Shown one piece after another: positions 20,667-28,923 of a stretch of 64,000 nucleotides of DNA. Each line of letters starts with the position of its first letter. The first letter of the stretch is position 1. The DNA lies in contig CAVPMA010000024.1 of NCBI GenBank assembly GCA_963706315.1, positions 62,001 to 126,000 of the forward strand, read 5' to 3'. Origin of the DNA: CALMEC01 sp963706315. Its GTDB lineage: Bacteria; Actinomycetota; Thermoleophilia; Miltoncostaeales; Miltoncostaeaceae. The notes beneath the pieces are model-generated. The model made no database searches and was not told the origin of the DNA. It worked only from the letters and a program-made list of their open reading frames with translations. Both the position numbers and the translations under genes were made by a program.

Positions 20667-20672
20667 TTGTGG

Positions 20673-21731
20673 TCAGACGGTGGCCGGGATGGTGATCTTC
20701 CCGTCGATGATGTCCTGCTTGACCTGCTCGACCTTGTCGGTGATCTCCTTCGGGACCTCGGGGTTGACCGTGCCGAGTCCGACGCCGTCGCCCTTGAGGT
20801 CGTGGATGACGTCGTTGCCACCGTTGAGGTTTCCGGCGGCGGCATCCTTGATCGCCTTCTGCACGGCCACATCGACGCGCTTCAGCGCACTGACGAGGAT
20901 GTGCGGACCCAGGTACGACTGGTCGGCATCGACGCCGATCCCCCAGACGTTCTTGTCCTGCGCCGCCGAGAGCGCACCGAGACCGCAATTGCCCGCGACC
21001 TGGAAGACGATGTCCGAGCCCTTCTCGATCTGCGCCAGGGCCTGGTCCTTGCATTTGTTCTGGGCGACGAAGTCCTGGGAGTAGTCGACGAGCACAGTGA
21101 TGCCCGGGTTCGCCGCCTCGGCTCCCGCCTTGAAGCCGGCGATGTAGCGGTCGACCGGCGGAATCTTCTGGCCACCGACGGCGCTGATCACGTTCTTGTC
21201 GTTGAGCCGGGGGATGTCCTTGCTCTTCTCGACCAGACCCGCGAGATAGCCGACGAGGTAGCCAGGCTCCTGCTCCTTGAAGAGCAGTCCCCGCACGTTC
21301 GGCGCGTTGTTGATCGTGGCCTTGTCGGTGGCCGAGAAGTCGATGATCGCGAAGTTGACGTTCGGGAACTGCTTGGCCATCTTCCCGGTCGCGTCACCCA
21401 TCAGGTAGCCGTTCGTGACGACGAAGTTCGCTCCGCCGTTGATGAGCCGCCTGATGTTCGGGATGTAGTCGGTCGCCGACTTGGACTCACGCACCGCCGG
21501 CGTGAATCCCAGCTCCGCCGCGGCTGCCTGCATGCCCTTGTTGGCAAGGAAGTTGAAACCGCGGTCGTTGATACCGCCGATGTCGGTGACGAGGCCCGCC
21601 GAGACGTTGGTGGTGTTCTCGACGGTGGTCGACCCGGTTCCGCTGCTTCCGCTGCCGCCACAGCCGGCCACGAATGCGGCTACGCCGATGAGCACGCCGG
21701 TCGCGGCGAGCGCTGCGATCGTTCGTTTCAC
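20673..21731 (-). CDS. BMP-family lipoprotein, nucleoside-type substrate-binding protein
   Basis: A 352-residue exported lipoprotein. Signal peptide MKRTIAALAATGVLIGVAAF ends at the lipobox VAGC with Cys24 as the lipid anchor, then a Gly/Ser-rich linker. The mature part has the Bmp/PnrA (PF02608) pattern: SAGLVTDIGGINDRGFNFLA, SATDYIPNIRRLINGGANFVVTNGYL, AYLAGL-like YLVGYLAGLVEKS and FQVAGNCGLGALSAAQD. GTG at 21731 follows GAAAGG by about 9 nt. First gene of the importer operon; a promoter should lie in the 150-nt gap upstream. Confidence 0.93.
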   Translation of the reverse strand: MKRTIAALAATGVLIGVAAFVAGCGGSGSSGTGSTTVENTTNVSAGLVTDIGGINDRGFNFLANKGMQAAAAELGFTPAVRESKSATDYIPNIRRLINGGANFVVTNGYLMGDATGKMAKQFPNVNFAIIDFSATDKATINNAPNVRGLLFKEQEPGYLVGYLAGLVEKSKDIPRLNDKNVISAVGGQKIPPVDRYIAGFKAGAEAANPGITVLVDYSQDFVAQNKCKDQALAQIEKGSDIVFQVAGNCGLGALSAAQDKNVWGIGVDADQSYLGPHILVSALKRVDVAVQKAIKDAAAGNLNGGNDVIHDLKGDGVGLGTVNPEVPKEITDKVEQVKQDIIDGKITIPATV

Positions 21732-21881
21732 GTTGTTGAACCTTTCGTCTTCTTCGGGAAGGGGGAGGTTCGGTGACCGCGACGCTACGCGGCGGTCCGT
21801 TCGGATACAACACCGGTAAAGCAGCCAAACCCGTTGTGAACAGTGGAGTTTGTGGCGGTGGGCGGGGCCTGCGGCGGGTGC

Positions 21882-22469
21882 TCAGATTCCGAGCGCACGC
21901 TCGAGCCGGCGCCTGAAGCGCTCGGCCCCGAGCCGGCGCCACTCCACGAGGAAGCGCTCGTACAGCTCGTCGCGCTCAGCGGTGCGCCGGGCGAGGAGGG
22001 CCTCGATGCCCGGGCGCTCCGACGCGGTGCCCGCCGCGTCGAGCTGCGCGCGGAACTGCTCGAACGCCTGCTCGCGCTGCACACGGCCGCGGCGGCCGAC
22101 CGTGCCGGTCTCACGGAGCAGCGCGCGAGCGGCCGCCGCATCCCGCTCCGCCAGGCGCTCGAGGTGGTCCTGCAGCATGGGCACCTGGACGTCTCGGTCG
22201 TGAATGTCACCGAGCAGGTCCTGCATCCCCTTGACCTCCTCGATGAAGGGTTCGAGGTCGGTGGGGAATCCAACCTGGAAGATCTCGAGGAGGTACCGCA
22301 GGCGCTTGAAGGCGATGCGCATGTCGTGGAGCTCGCGCACCCGGCCGGGGTGGGTCACGTGCGGTGCGTACGACCACACCTCGTCGATCCGTACGGCCAG
22401 AATCCGCCGTGCATTCGGCCGCAGCCGCCGGGTCGGGTCGAGTCCGTGGATCGGGGCGGGCTTCGCCAT
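21882..22469 (-). CDS. CHAD-domain protein, second of two
   Basis: A 195-residue alpha-helical CHAD protein. Its core is VRELHDMRIAFKRLRYLLEIF, then EEVKGMQDLLGDIHDRDVQ, both with the conserved His and basic residues of CHAD; the C-terminal half is a long basic helical region (RFLVEWRRLGAERFRRRLE). CHAD domains bind polyphosphate and are found on its granules. The ATG at 22469 is 2 nt after the stop of the first CHAD gene, so an original double-CHAD protein may be split into two cistrons. Confidence 0.8.
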   Translation of the reverse strand: MAKPAPIHGLDPTRRLRPNARRILAVRIDEVWSYAPHVTHPGRVRELHDMRIAFKRLRYLLEIFQVGFPTDLEPFIEEVKGMQDLLGDIHDRDVQVPMLQDHLERLAERDAAAARALLRETGTVGRRGRVQREQAFEQFRAQLDAAGTASERPGIEALLARRTAERDELYERFLVEWRRLGAERFRRRLERALGI

Positions 22470-22471
22470 CG

Positions 22472-22987
22472 CTACCCGTGCGGGGGCTTCGTCTCGAGCC
22501 GCTCGACGTCCACCCCCGTCTTTCGCCCGACCCACCGCTCGAACCGCGGGCCGAACGCATCCTGTTCGATGCGCGCAAGCAGGCCGGCGATGTGGACCGC
22601 CTCCTCGGCGCGGCGCTCGCTGTACTCGAGGATCAGCGCCTCGATCCCGACTCGCTCGGCCGGCGTCATGTCGTCGAGGAGCGCCCTGAGGCCCTCCATC
22701 GCGACATCGAGATCCCGAGCCTCGCCGAGCGTGTCGGTGATCTCCTTGACCACCTCGAGTCGCTTGCGGAACCCCGACGCCGGGAACGCCGCCGCGAACG
22801 CGTCCATCGCGGCCCGCAGTCGCCGTGAGGAGACGCGCATGGCGTGGAGCTCCTCGATGTCGTCGCCGGCGATGGTCCCGGGGCCGTAGCTCATCATCTC
22901 GCGCCAGCGCGTAACGATGATGCGCCCCGCCGCGTCGGCGAAGTGGGCATTCCCATGGAGCCCTGGTACATCCCAGGCCTTCGCCAT
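22472..22987 (-). CDS. CHAD-domain protein, first of two
   Basis: A 171-residue helical protein starting MAKAWDVPGLHGNAHF. CHAD core: DDIEELHAMRVSSRRLRAAMDAF followed by RKRLEVVKEITDTLGEARDLDVAMEGL. Its start shares one base with the upstream stop (TGATG), and the second CHAD gene follows after 2 nt. Such proteins bind polyphosphate through basic helical surfaces; the window also encodes polyphosphate kinase and the Pst importer. Function in this operon is inferred only. Confidence 0.8.
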   Translation of the reverse strand: MAKAWDVPGLHGNAHFADAAGRIIVTRWREMMSYGPGTIAGDDIEELHAMRVSSRRLRAAMDAFAAAFPASGFRKRLEVVKEITDTLGEARDLDVAMEGLRALLDDMTPAERVGIEALILEYSERRAEEAVHIAGLLARIEQDAFGPRFERWVGRKTGVDVERLETKPPHG

Positions 22988-23301
22988 CAGATGAAATGGC
23001 CGATGAGGACGGCGCCGCGCACCGCGTCACGGACGTCGGTGGGCCGCGCGACCGCCGACCAGTCGACCTCGATCTCCATGGCCAGGTCGACGGCGGCGCG
23101 GATGATGTCCTCTGGATGGACACCGCCACTCTTCGCGGCGGTGTCGCGGAGCCAGCGCACCTGGCGCTTCGACAGGCTCACCGGCACCCGCACAGTCGCG
23201 TCGCGCCGCCGGGTGGCGATCGACTCGGCGTCGAGCTGCCGGAACGTCGGTCGCGGGCCGGGCGCGCTGTCCAGCATCACCCGGTAGCTCACCCGGCTCA
23301 T
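22987..23301 (-). CDS. Ribbon-helix-helix-like small protein
   Basis: A 104-residue protein. The middle reads RRDATVRVPVSLSKRQ, then VRWLRDTAAKSG, then VHPEDIIRAAVDLAMEIEV: one beta strand and two helices as in ribbon-helix-helix DNA-binding proteins. The family is not certain. It overlaps the ExeA-like ATPase by 4 nt upstream and the CHAD gene by 1 nt downstream, so it belongs to that operon and may regulate it. Confidence 0.6.
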   Translation of the reverse strand: MSRVSYRVMLDSAPGPRPTFRQLDAESIATRRRDATVRVPVSLSKRQVRWLRDTAAKSGGVHPEDIIRAAVDLAMEIEVDWSAVARPTDVRDAVRGAVLIGHFI

Positions 23302-24155
23302 TCCGCACCACCTGCCTCACGTTCGATGTCGCGATCCTCGGAGAGGTCGCGGATGAGATCCTCTCCGATCTGGGTGTCTCCGCGGGCGTAGCCGACGAAG
23401 AGCGCGTTCGCGCACAGGAGGTTCACGAGGCGCGGGACGCCGTCGGTCTCCTGGTGCGCGGCGGCCTCCGCCCGGTTCGAGAACAGGCGACGCGTGGCGC
23501 CGGCGACGCGCGAGCGGTGCTGGATGTACGTCGACACCTCGTCGCGGTCCATGGTGCCAAGGTGGTAACGGACGACCACCCGCTGGGCGACCTGCGGGAG
23601 CCGCCTGATGTGGGCGCCGAGCTCGGGCTGGCCGAGGAGCACAACCGGCACCGCGGGCCCGCCGCCGGAGTTCGTCAGCATGCGCAGCTCGTCGAGCGCT
23701 CGGGCGTCGAGGCGCTGCGCCTCGTCGACAACGACGACCGGGCGGCGCCCGTCCGCGACCTCGTCGGCCAGCCGGGCGCGCAGGCGGACCGCGAGGCGTC
23801 CGGCACCGCCGCCGCGCACCGGCGAGTCGGCCGACGCCAGCAGCGCCGCGAGCAGTCCCGACGGCGTGCGGGGCGGGTTCGAGACGCCGACGACCGTGAA
23901 GCCGTCGGTCCCGAGCGTCTGCTCGAGCGCGCGCGCGAGCATGGTCTTTCCGCATCCGACCTCACCCGTGATCGCGACGATCCCCCCGAGCTGGGTGAGG
24001 CCGAAGAGCATCCGCGCGAGCCCCTCCTGATGGGCGTCTCGGGGGAACGCAAACCGTGGTTCGGGCTCGAGCTGGAACGGCGCTTCGGCGAGCCCCCACC
24101 AGTCGAGATACGGGTGGCGTGACGTTCGGGACGGCGTTGCGCGCGCGTCGAGCAT
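23298..24155 (-). CDS. ExeA/GspA-like AAA ATPase
   Basis: A 285-residue AAA ATPase of the ExeA type. After the typical opening YLDWWGLAEAPFQLEPEPRF comes FAFPRDAHQEGLARMLFGL, Walker A GEVGCGKT, Walker B VVVVDEAQRLD, sensor-like LRMLTNSGGG and the second half VPVVLLGQPEL...LPQVAQRVVVRYHLG. ExeA proteins work in secretion, type IV pili or transposition; this one has no peptidoglycan-binding domain. A TAGTTT -10 element (24162-24167, minus) lies 6 nt from the ATG. It heads a four-gene operon with RHH-like and CHAD genes, an unusual partner set. Confidence 0.83.
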   Translation of the reverse strand: MLDARATPSRTSRHPYLDWWGLAEAPFQLEPEPRFAFPRDAHQEGLARMLFGLTQLGGIVAITGEVGCGKTMLARALEQTLGTDGFTVVGVSNPPRTPSGLLAALLASADSPVRGGGAGRLAVRLRARLADEVADGRRPVVVVDEAQRLDARALDELRMLTNSGGGPAVPVVLLGQPELGAHIRRLPQVAQRVVVRYHLGTMDRDEVSTYIQHRSRVAGATRRLFSNRAEAAAHQETDGVPRLVNLLCANALFVGYARGDTQIGEDLIRDLSEDRDIEREAGGAE

Positions 24156-24245
24156 TTCCGCAAACTAGCAGCGACTTCGGGCGCTGTTATGTCAGTCTGG
24201 TGACGGCGACGACCCCGTTCGGATCCGCGCACGGGCGCCTCGTGG

Positions 24246-24251
24246 TAACGT
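24246..24251 (+). promoter_or_regulatory. Leaderless -10 element for the Rpf-like gene (TAACGT)
   Basis: TAACGT ends 7 nt before a TTG at 24259, in frame with the Rpf-like protein. The divergent ExeA-like gene has TAGTTT at 24162-24167 on the minus strand, 6 nt from its ATG. Confidence 0.4.
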
Positions 24252-24258
24252 CATCGAC

Positions 24259-25326
24259 TTGCCGGGGCGCCCGCGGATGGACGCCGACCACGAACACAGG
24301 GGAAGCGACGCCCTGATCGACGATCGCCCTCCGAGGAAGCCACGCAGGTTCCGTTTCGTCCGGCTCCTGGTCATCGCCGGTCTGATCGGGCTCTCGATCC
24401 CGGCGGTCGCCGCCGCGGCGCAGGCGATCTCACGGCAGATGGAGTCGGTCCGCCGGCTCGAGGCCGAGATCGCCGGGCTCGACTCGCGCTACGGCCAGGC
24501 CGCCGCCGCGTACGACTCCGCGCATTCCCGCCTCACGGCGGTGCGGGCCCGGATCCAGGACAACACCCATGCGCTCGCGCGGGCACGTGTCGAGCTCGCC
24601 AAGGCGCAGGCGCAGCTCGCATTCCGCGTATCGGCGATCTACCGGCAACCGCAGCCGTCGGGGCTCGAGGTCCTGTTGCGCTCCCGCAGCCTCTCCGAGG
24701 CCACGGCACGCATCGATCTGCTCGAACGGGTGCAGCGCCAGGACGGCGAGCTGGTGACGAGCATCGCCGCCTCTCAGGAGCGCATTCGCGCAGCCCGCGT
24801 GCAGCTCATCGAAGACCAGAAGGTCGCGAAGCACGAGTCGAAGGAGGCGAGGATCCACCTCGCCGAGGTGCGCTCCGTGCGCGCGGCCCGCCGGGGGGTG
24901 CTGCTCTCCGCGCGCCGCCAGCTCGCGGTGTTGATCGCCGCCGAAGTCAACCGGCAGGCCAACGCGCGCCGACTCGCCGCGCTCCGCGCCGCGCAGGGCC
25001 GTGTGGCGCGGCGCACCGGCGGAGGGGCGGCAGCCACGCCAGTTGTGTCCGCACCGGCCGCACCCAGCGGCAGCGGCACCGGCACCGGCACCGACGTCAG
25101 CGCCGCGCTCGGGAAGATCGCGCTCTGCGAATCGGGCGGCAACCCGACTGCGGTGTCGCCGAGTGGCCTCTACCGCGGCAAGTACCAGTTCGACCCCCAG
25201 ACGTGGCAGAAGCTCGGGGGCTCGGGGGGCGATCCCGCCGCGGCTCCGGAGGCCGAGCAGGACCGTATCGCCGGCATCCTCTACAGCCAGCGCGGCGCGG
25301 GCTCGTGGCCCGTCTGCGGCCGCTGA
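24259..25326 (+). CDS. Resuscitation-promoting-factor-like transglycosylase with coiled coil
   Basis: A 355-residue exported protein (349 if ATG 24277 is used). A basic N-terminus and one hydrophobic segment (about 32-53, ending AVAAAAQ) act as signal or anchor. A long coiled coil (about 60-245) resembles PcsB-like hydrolase regulators. A Ser/Gly/Thr linker follows, and residues 279-355 are an Rpf/transglycosylase domain: ALGKIALCESGGNPTAVSPSG with catalytic Glu291, YQFDPQTW, and a Cys pair (CESGG...WPVCGR) for the disulfide. It should cleave peptidoglycan during growth or resuscitation. Rpf is largely an actinobacterial trait. Confidence 0.88.
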   Translation: MPGRPRMDADHEHRGSDALIDDRPPRKPRRFRFVRLLVIAGLIGLSIPAVAAAAQAISRQMESVRRLEAEIAGLDSRYGQAAAAYDSAHSRLTAVRARIQDNTHALARARVELAKAQAQLAFRVSAIYRQPQPSGLEVLLRSRSLSEATARIDLLERVQRQDGELVTSIAASQERIRAARVQLIEDQKVAKHESKEARIHLAEVRSVRAARRGVLLSARRQLAVLIAAEVNRQANARRLAALRAAQGRVARRTGGGAAATPVVSAPAAPSGSGTGTGTDVSAALGKIALCESGGNPTAVSPSGLYRGKYQFDPQTWQKLGGSGGDPAAAPEAEQDRIAGILYSQRGAGSWPVCGR

Positions 25327-25348
25327 GCCGACCCCCCGGGGGACTCAC

Positions 25349-25846
25349 TCAACGTCGCTTGCGCTGGAAGACGTCCAGCGCAAGCGACGCCACGCGGTCG
25401 AGGATGATGATCCCGTCGAGGTGGTCGATCTCGTGGAGGATCACTCGCGCCTCGAACCCCGCGGTCTCGATCCTGAGCCGCGTCCCGTCGAGGTCCGTGT
25501 AGCCCACCGCCACTCGCGTGGGGCGGCTCACGTTCGCGGTGATCTCCGGCAGGCTCAGACATCCCTCCCGGCCGATCTCCGCGCCCTCGTGCTCCTCGAC
25601 CACCGGGTCGACGAGCCAGAGCGGCCCGGCCGCGTCAGGGGCCTTGGGGTGGCCGGTGCAATCGACGAAGGCCATTCGCCACGGCGCGCCGATCTGCGTC
25701 GCGGCGATGCCCACGGTGCGCGGGTAGTGCCGCGCGGTGTCCTCGAGGTCACGCGCCAGGCGCCGGGCGGCGGGGCCGGGAGCGCGGATTGGGACGGCGG
25801 GTGTCTTGAGGCGGCGGTCCGGGTAGCGCAGGACGTCGCGGATCAC
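25349..25846 (-). CDS. def: Peptide deformylase
   Basis: A 165-residue metalloenzyme that removes N-formyl from new proteins. All three motifs are present: GIAATQIG (46-53), EGCLSLP (94-100) with metal Cys, and HEIDH (138-142) with metal His and catalytic Glu. The GTG at 25846 gives the usual start VIRDVLRYPDRRL; the longer frame to 25966 runs into the MITE-like element and is unlikely. It converges on the Rpf-like gene, and the last codons form a strong hairpin. Confidence 0.92.
   Translation of the reverse strand: MIRDVLRYPDRRLKTPAVPIRAPGPAARRLARDLEDTARHYPRTVGIAATQIGAPWRMAFVDCTGHPKAPDAAGPLWLVDPVVEEHEGAEIGREGCLSLPEITANVSRPTRVAVGYTDLDGTRLRIETAGFEARVILHEIDHLDGIIILDRVASLALDVFQRKRR
25353..25389. 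terminator. Perfect 15-bp hairpin between convergent genes
   Basis: Arms 25353-25367 and 25375-25389 pair over 15 bp around a 7-nt loop. It lies 27 nt after the Rpf-like stop and inside the final codons of the deformylase gene, so it can act as a two-way terminator. No T-run follows. Confidence 0.5.
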
Positions 25847-25898
25847 GCCGCGAAGGTCCCGTGCCGTCCGATCGCAAGGCCAGTTCCTGGGCGGTGCA

Positions 25899-26063
25899 CT
25901 AGTGCACCGCCCCAGAAGTCCCGTGGAACTCGGCGGCTGCAAACCGTCGCGTGGCGGTGTCCTCATTCGCGCACAGATTCCCGATATGCACGCTCACTGC
26001 GTCCTTGCCACGCTCGGTTTTCGCTCGCCGAATCCTCACGCGACTTCTGGGGCCGTGCACTAG
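25899..26063. mobile_element. MITE-like element, 165 bp with 22-bp inverted ends
   Basis: The ends CTAGTGCACCGCCCCAGAAG (25899 on) and its complement (to 26063) match over 22 nt with one mismatch. CTAG at both outer ends could be a target duplication, leaving 18-nt terminal repeats. No transposase gene fits inside the roughly 120-nt interior. The left end is also within a perfect 24-bp palindrome (25889-25912). It separates the deformylase gene from the ACT-domain gene, whose stop codon lies in the right end. A miniature or deleted insertion sequence is the best reading. Confidence 0.55.
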
Positions 26064-26614
26064 ATCACCTCGTCGGACTCACGCTCGACGTGGAGTTCGA
26101 CGCGCTGGGCATCGGTGACCGGGCGGAGAGCCGACTCGACCTGCGCCGCGTCCATTCCGTCGGGCAGCTCGGCCTCGATGCCGAGCACATAGACCGGGGG
26201 GTCGCCCACCACGCGGCTCGACAGGTCGACGATGTTGACCTCGAGCGCCGCCAGCGCGTGACTGACGGCATGGACGATCCCGGGGTGGTCCGCGCCGTAC
26301 ACCGACACCACGCACCGTTCGGCGTGGCTCTCGGTCGCCGCGGCGGTCGCATCGCCGACCCACACCTCCAGCCCGAGCCTCCCCGCGGCCGGCGCGAGGG
26401 CGGCCGCTGCCGCATCACGGTCGATGTCGTCCGGAACCTCCACCGCCATGACGATCGCGAACGAGCCCCGAAGCAGCGCCGCGCGGCAGTCCTGAAGGTT
26501 CGCGCCGATCGGCAGCAAGGCCTCCGTCAGCCCGGCGACGATCCCCGGCCGGTCCGTCCCGACCGCGGTGATCGCGAGCTCACGCACCCTTGCCGACGCC
26601 CCAGAGCCAATCAC
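26060..26614 (-). CDS. Double ACT-domain protein (GcvR-like)
   Basis: A protein of up to 184 residues with two ACT domains. The first begins ELAITAVGTDRPGIVAGLTEALL and continues GANLQDCRAALLRGSFAIVMAVEVP. The second has CVVSVYGADHPGIVHAVSHALA and VNIVDLSSRVVG. The D/H-RPGIV pattern binds small amino acid ligands; the closest model is the glycine-cleavage repressor GcvR, but no DNA-binding domain is present. The start is uncertain: GTG at 26614 (35 nt inside folE2) or GTG at 26587. The stop falls within the MITE-like right end. Confidence 0.8.
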   Translation of the reverse strand: MIGSGASARVRELAITAVGTDRPGIVAGLTEALLPIGANLQDCRAALLRGSFAIVMAVEVPDDIDRDAAAAALAPAAGRLGLEVWVGDATAAATESHAERCVVSVYGADHPGIVHAVSHALAALEVNIVDLSSRVVGDPPVYVLGIEAELPDGMDAAQVESALRPVTDAQRVELHVERESDEVI

Positions 26615-27587
26615 GGAGCGACGTGTGGTGCCCGGGGCTCCCGCCCCCCGCGAGCTCGTGGCGGATCTCCCCGAGCGTCGCCGACCGCTCGGCCTCGACG
26701 TCGTGCGTATGGATGGTCTCGAAGTTGACCTGGTGGGCGTGCACGTACGTCCCGTCGGGAAGATCGGGGAACCGCTCGGTGACCCCCCGGATCATCTCCC
26801 TGACGCTGTCCTCGACGAAGCGCGGCCGAGCGTGTGCCTTCGCGACGACGAACTGCTCGTCCGGTCGCTTCATCAGCTCGTAGATCTCCGACGACATGCC
26901 GTCTTCCACGATCGCGATGAGGGCCTCGGCGGGAACCACCCGGTCGGTCGCGCCGATCAGCAGGGTTCCACGCGCACGCTGGTTGTGGGTCGCGATCGGC
27001 ACTCGCTCGACGATCCGGGCGATGTCCGCCTCGTCGAAGCCGTCGGCGCGCAGTGCGGCCTCGGCCTGTTCGCGGATCAAGCCCTGGGCGCACGGGCAGG
27101 CGTTCATGCCCTGCGCGCTGACCCCGACGACGCTACGGCTCCAGGTGCCGTTGGCTGCGCCGATCCCGATCAGGCCGTACATCTCCTGGGTGGGGATGTC
27201 GGTCACCGGCGTACGGCGCTCGACGGGATAGCTCGCCCGGATCTCGACCTCGCTGCGAAGCGCTCGCTGGATCTCGACGACCCGGCTGGCGATGTGCTCG
27301 GCGAGCGTCTCGATGATCAGCGCCTCGCCGATGACGACCTCGTCGATCGCCTCGTTCAGGGCCTCCTCGAAGCGCGACATGTGCACGCCCTTCTGCAGCG
27401 GATCGAGGTCGACGTGGCACTCGATCTCCGCCTGGAAGAGCTGCTCGTTCTCCCCATGGCGGATGCGTATGGCCTTGGCCGATCGGGTGATGCCGGCCTT
27501 CGACAGGCTGATGGGGGTGGCGGGGAGCGCTGCCTGGAGGTCGTCCGGCAGCCCGGCCGAGTGCTTGGGTGATCGGGTCGTCGTCAC
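26580..27587 (-). CDS. folE2: GTP cyclohydrolase FolE2 (MptA/COG1469 type)
   Basis: A 335-residue type IB GTP cyclohydrolase that makes dihydroneopterin triphosphate, the first step to folate. Family features: ITRSAKAIRIRHG, HVDLDPLQKGVHMSRFEEALNEAI, EIRASYPVERRTPVTD, the conserved cysteine site MNACPCAQ, and VEDSVREMI-DGTYVHAHQVNFETIHTHDVEAE. FolE2 enzymes use metals other than zinc, unlike FolE. GTG at 27587 gives the usual N-terminus. It overlaps the ACT gene and is divergent from the sigma factor. Confidence 0.9.
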   Translation of the reverse strand: MTTTRSPKHSAGLPDDLQAALPATPISLSKAGITRSAKAIRIRHGENEQLFQAEIECHVDLDPLQKGVHMSRFEEALNEAIDEVVIGEALIIETLAEHIASRVVEIQRALRSEVEIRASYPVERRTPVTDIPTQEMYGLIGIGAANGTWSRSVVGVSAQGMNACPCAQGLIREQAEAALRADGFDEADIARIVERVPIATHNQRARGTLLIGATDRVVPAEALIAIVEDGMSSEIYELMKRPDEQFVVAKAHARPRFVEDSVREMIRGVTERFPDLPDGTYVHAHQVNFETIHTHDVEAERSATLGEIRHELAGGGSPGHHTSLRDWLWGVGKGA

Positions 27588-27725
27588 GCCGGGATTGTGA
27601 CGCCCCGCGGCCACGTCGCACAAGGCCACCCGTCCCGCCGGGTGCCCCGACCCGTTTCGGGGCGCATCCCCGGATCGTCGGCGTGCTGCTCCGACGCGCG
27701 TGGTACGAACGTCCCGGATCGGGCG

Positions 27726-27731
27726 TATACT
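27726..27731 (+). promoter_or_regulatory. -10 element TATACT upstream of the sigma factor
   Basis: TATACT, the best -10 hexamer in the region, lies 58 nt before the chosen ATG at 27790. No good -35 is visible 16-18 nt upstream. Confidence 0.4.
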
Positions 27732-27789
27732 CGACATGGGCGTGTCCGGGACGGCATCGAGCCCAGGGGTGTGGAATGACGGTCGCATC

Positions 27790-28896
27790 ATGAAGTCGGT
27801 TGGCCAGGGAATCGAGGCGCCGCTTCCGAGCGTTGCCGAGCTCCGTGCGCTGGCCCTCGTCGGTCGCCGAAGGGGAACGCTGAACGCCGACGAGATCGCG
27901 GCCGCCGTCGACCGGGGAAACATCCCTAGCGGGCAGGTCGAGGAGTTCCACCAATACCTCGCCGTCAGCGGGATCGAGGTGCTGGAGACGGAGCAGGGCG
28001 CGGCGCTCGGATCCGACGCGCTTCCGCTCACCGACGGCGACCGGGCACCCGAGCTCGACCTGTCGGTGGAGCCCAGCCTCGACTCGCTGCGCCTCTACCT
28101 CCGCCAGATCGGGCGCGTTCCGCTGCTCACGGCCGAGCAGGAGGTCGCCCTCGCGAAGCGCATCGAACGCGGCGACACCGACGCGAAGTCCCAGATGGTC
28201 GAGGCGAACCTGCGGCTGGTGGTGTCGATCGCAAAGGGCTACCTCGGCCGCGGACTCTCCCTGCTCGACCTCATCCAGGACGGCAGCCTCGGCCTGATCA
28301 GGGCGGTGGAGAAGTTCGACTACCGCCGCGGCTACAAGTTCTCGACGTACGCGACCTGGTGGATCCGCCAGGCCGTGAGCCGGGCGATCGCCGACAAGTC
28401 GCGCACGATCCGGATCCCGGTCCACATGGTGGAGAAGCTCAATCAGGTCGTGCAGACCGAACGCATGCTCGTGCAGCGAATCGGCCGCGAGCCGCGCGTC
28501 GAGGAGATCGCCGCCGAGCTCGGCTTCCCGGTCGCCGAGGTCCGCGAGATCCAGCGCATCGCCCAGACGCCGATCAGCCTCGAGCGGCCCATCGGCGACG
28601 AGGAGTCCGCGCTGGGTGACTTCGTCGAGGACGAGCGCGCGCCATCGCCGTTCGACGAGGCGTCGGAGACGATGCGCACCGACCACATCCGGCGAGCCCT
28701 GGCCGCGCTGCCCGAGCGCGAGCGGCGCGTAATCGAGCTGCGGTTCGGGCTCCGGGGCGACCAGCCGCGCACGCTCGAGGAGGTCGGCCGAACGTTCGGC
28801 GTCACCCGCGAGCGGATCCGCCAGATCGAGAACAACACCCTCAGGAAGCTCGGGGCGATGCCCGAGTCACAGCCGCTCCGCGGCTCCGTCGGCTAG
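27790..28896 (+). CDS. RNA polymerase sigma-70 factor, RpoD/SigA group
   Basis: A 368-residue sigma factor. A short region 1.1-like start (SVAELRALALVGRRRGTLNADEI, split by variable residues) leads to region 1.2 DSLRLYLRQIGRVPLLTAEQE, region 2 with GLIRAVEKFDYRRGYKFSTYATWWIRQAV (aromatics that melt the -10), region 3, and region 4.2 RTLEEVGRTFGVTRERIRQIE for the -35. It may be the housekeeping factor or a close paralogue such as SigB. ATG 27790 has no ribosome site; an in-frame ATG at 27736 sits only 4 nt from the -10 and is less likely. Confidence 0.9.
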   Translation: MKSVGQGIEAPLPSVAELRALALVGRRRGTLNADEIAAAVDRGNIPSGQVEEFHQYLAVSGIEVLETEQGAALGSDALPLTDGDRAPELDLSVEPSLDSLRLYLRQIGRVPLLTAEQEVALAKRIERGDTDAKSQMVEANLRLVVSIAKGYLGRGLSLLDLIQDGSLGLIRAVEKFDYRRGYKFSTYATWWIRQAVSRAIADKSRTIRIPVHMVEKLNQVVQTERMLVQRIGREPRVEEIAAELGFPVAEVREIQRIAQTPISLERPIGDEESALGDFVEDERAPSPFDEASETMRTDHIRRALAALPERERRVIELRFGLRGDQPRTLEEVGRTFGVTRERIRQIENNTLRKLGAMPESQPLRGSVG

Positions 28897-28923
28897 CCCG
28901 CGGACGTCACGTCAGGCCGCGGG
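28897..28923. terminator. Candidate hairpin between convergent genes
   Basis: CCCGCGG (28897-28903) pairs with CCGCGGG (28917-28923) around a 13-nt loop, immediately after the sigma factor stop and overlapping the end of the minus-strand gene at 28912. No T-run. Confidence 0.3.

Noticed and set aside
19326..21776. An 800-codon plus-strand frame opposite the BMP importer ATPase and lipoprotein
   Set aside because: Antisense to two clear genes, rich in Arg, Asp, Leu and Val repeats, with no recognisable domain.
27736..27790. ATG 27736 as the sigma factor start
   Set aside because: In frame, but only 4 nt after the TATACT -10, so the transcript would start inside or after it.
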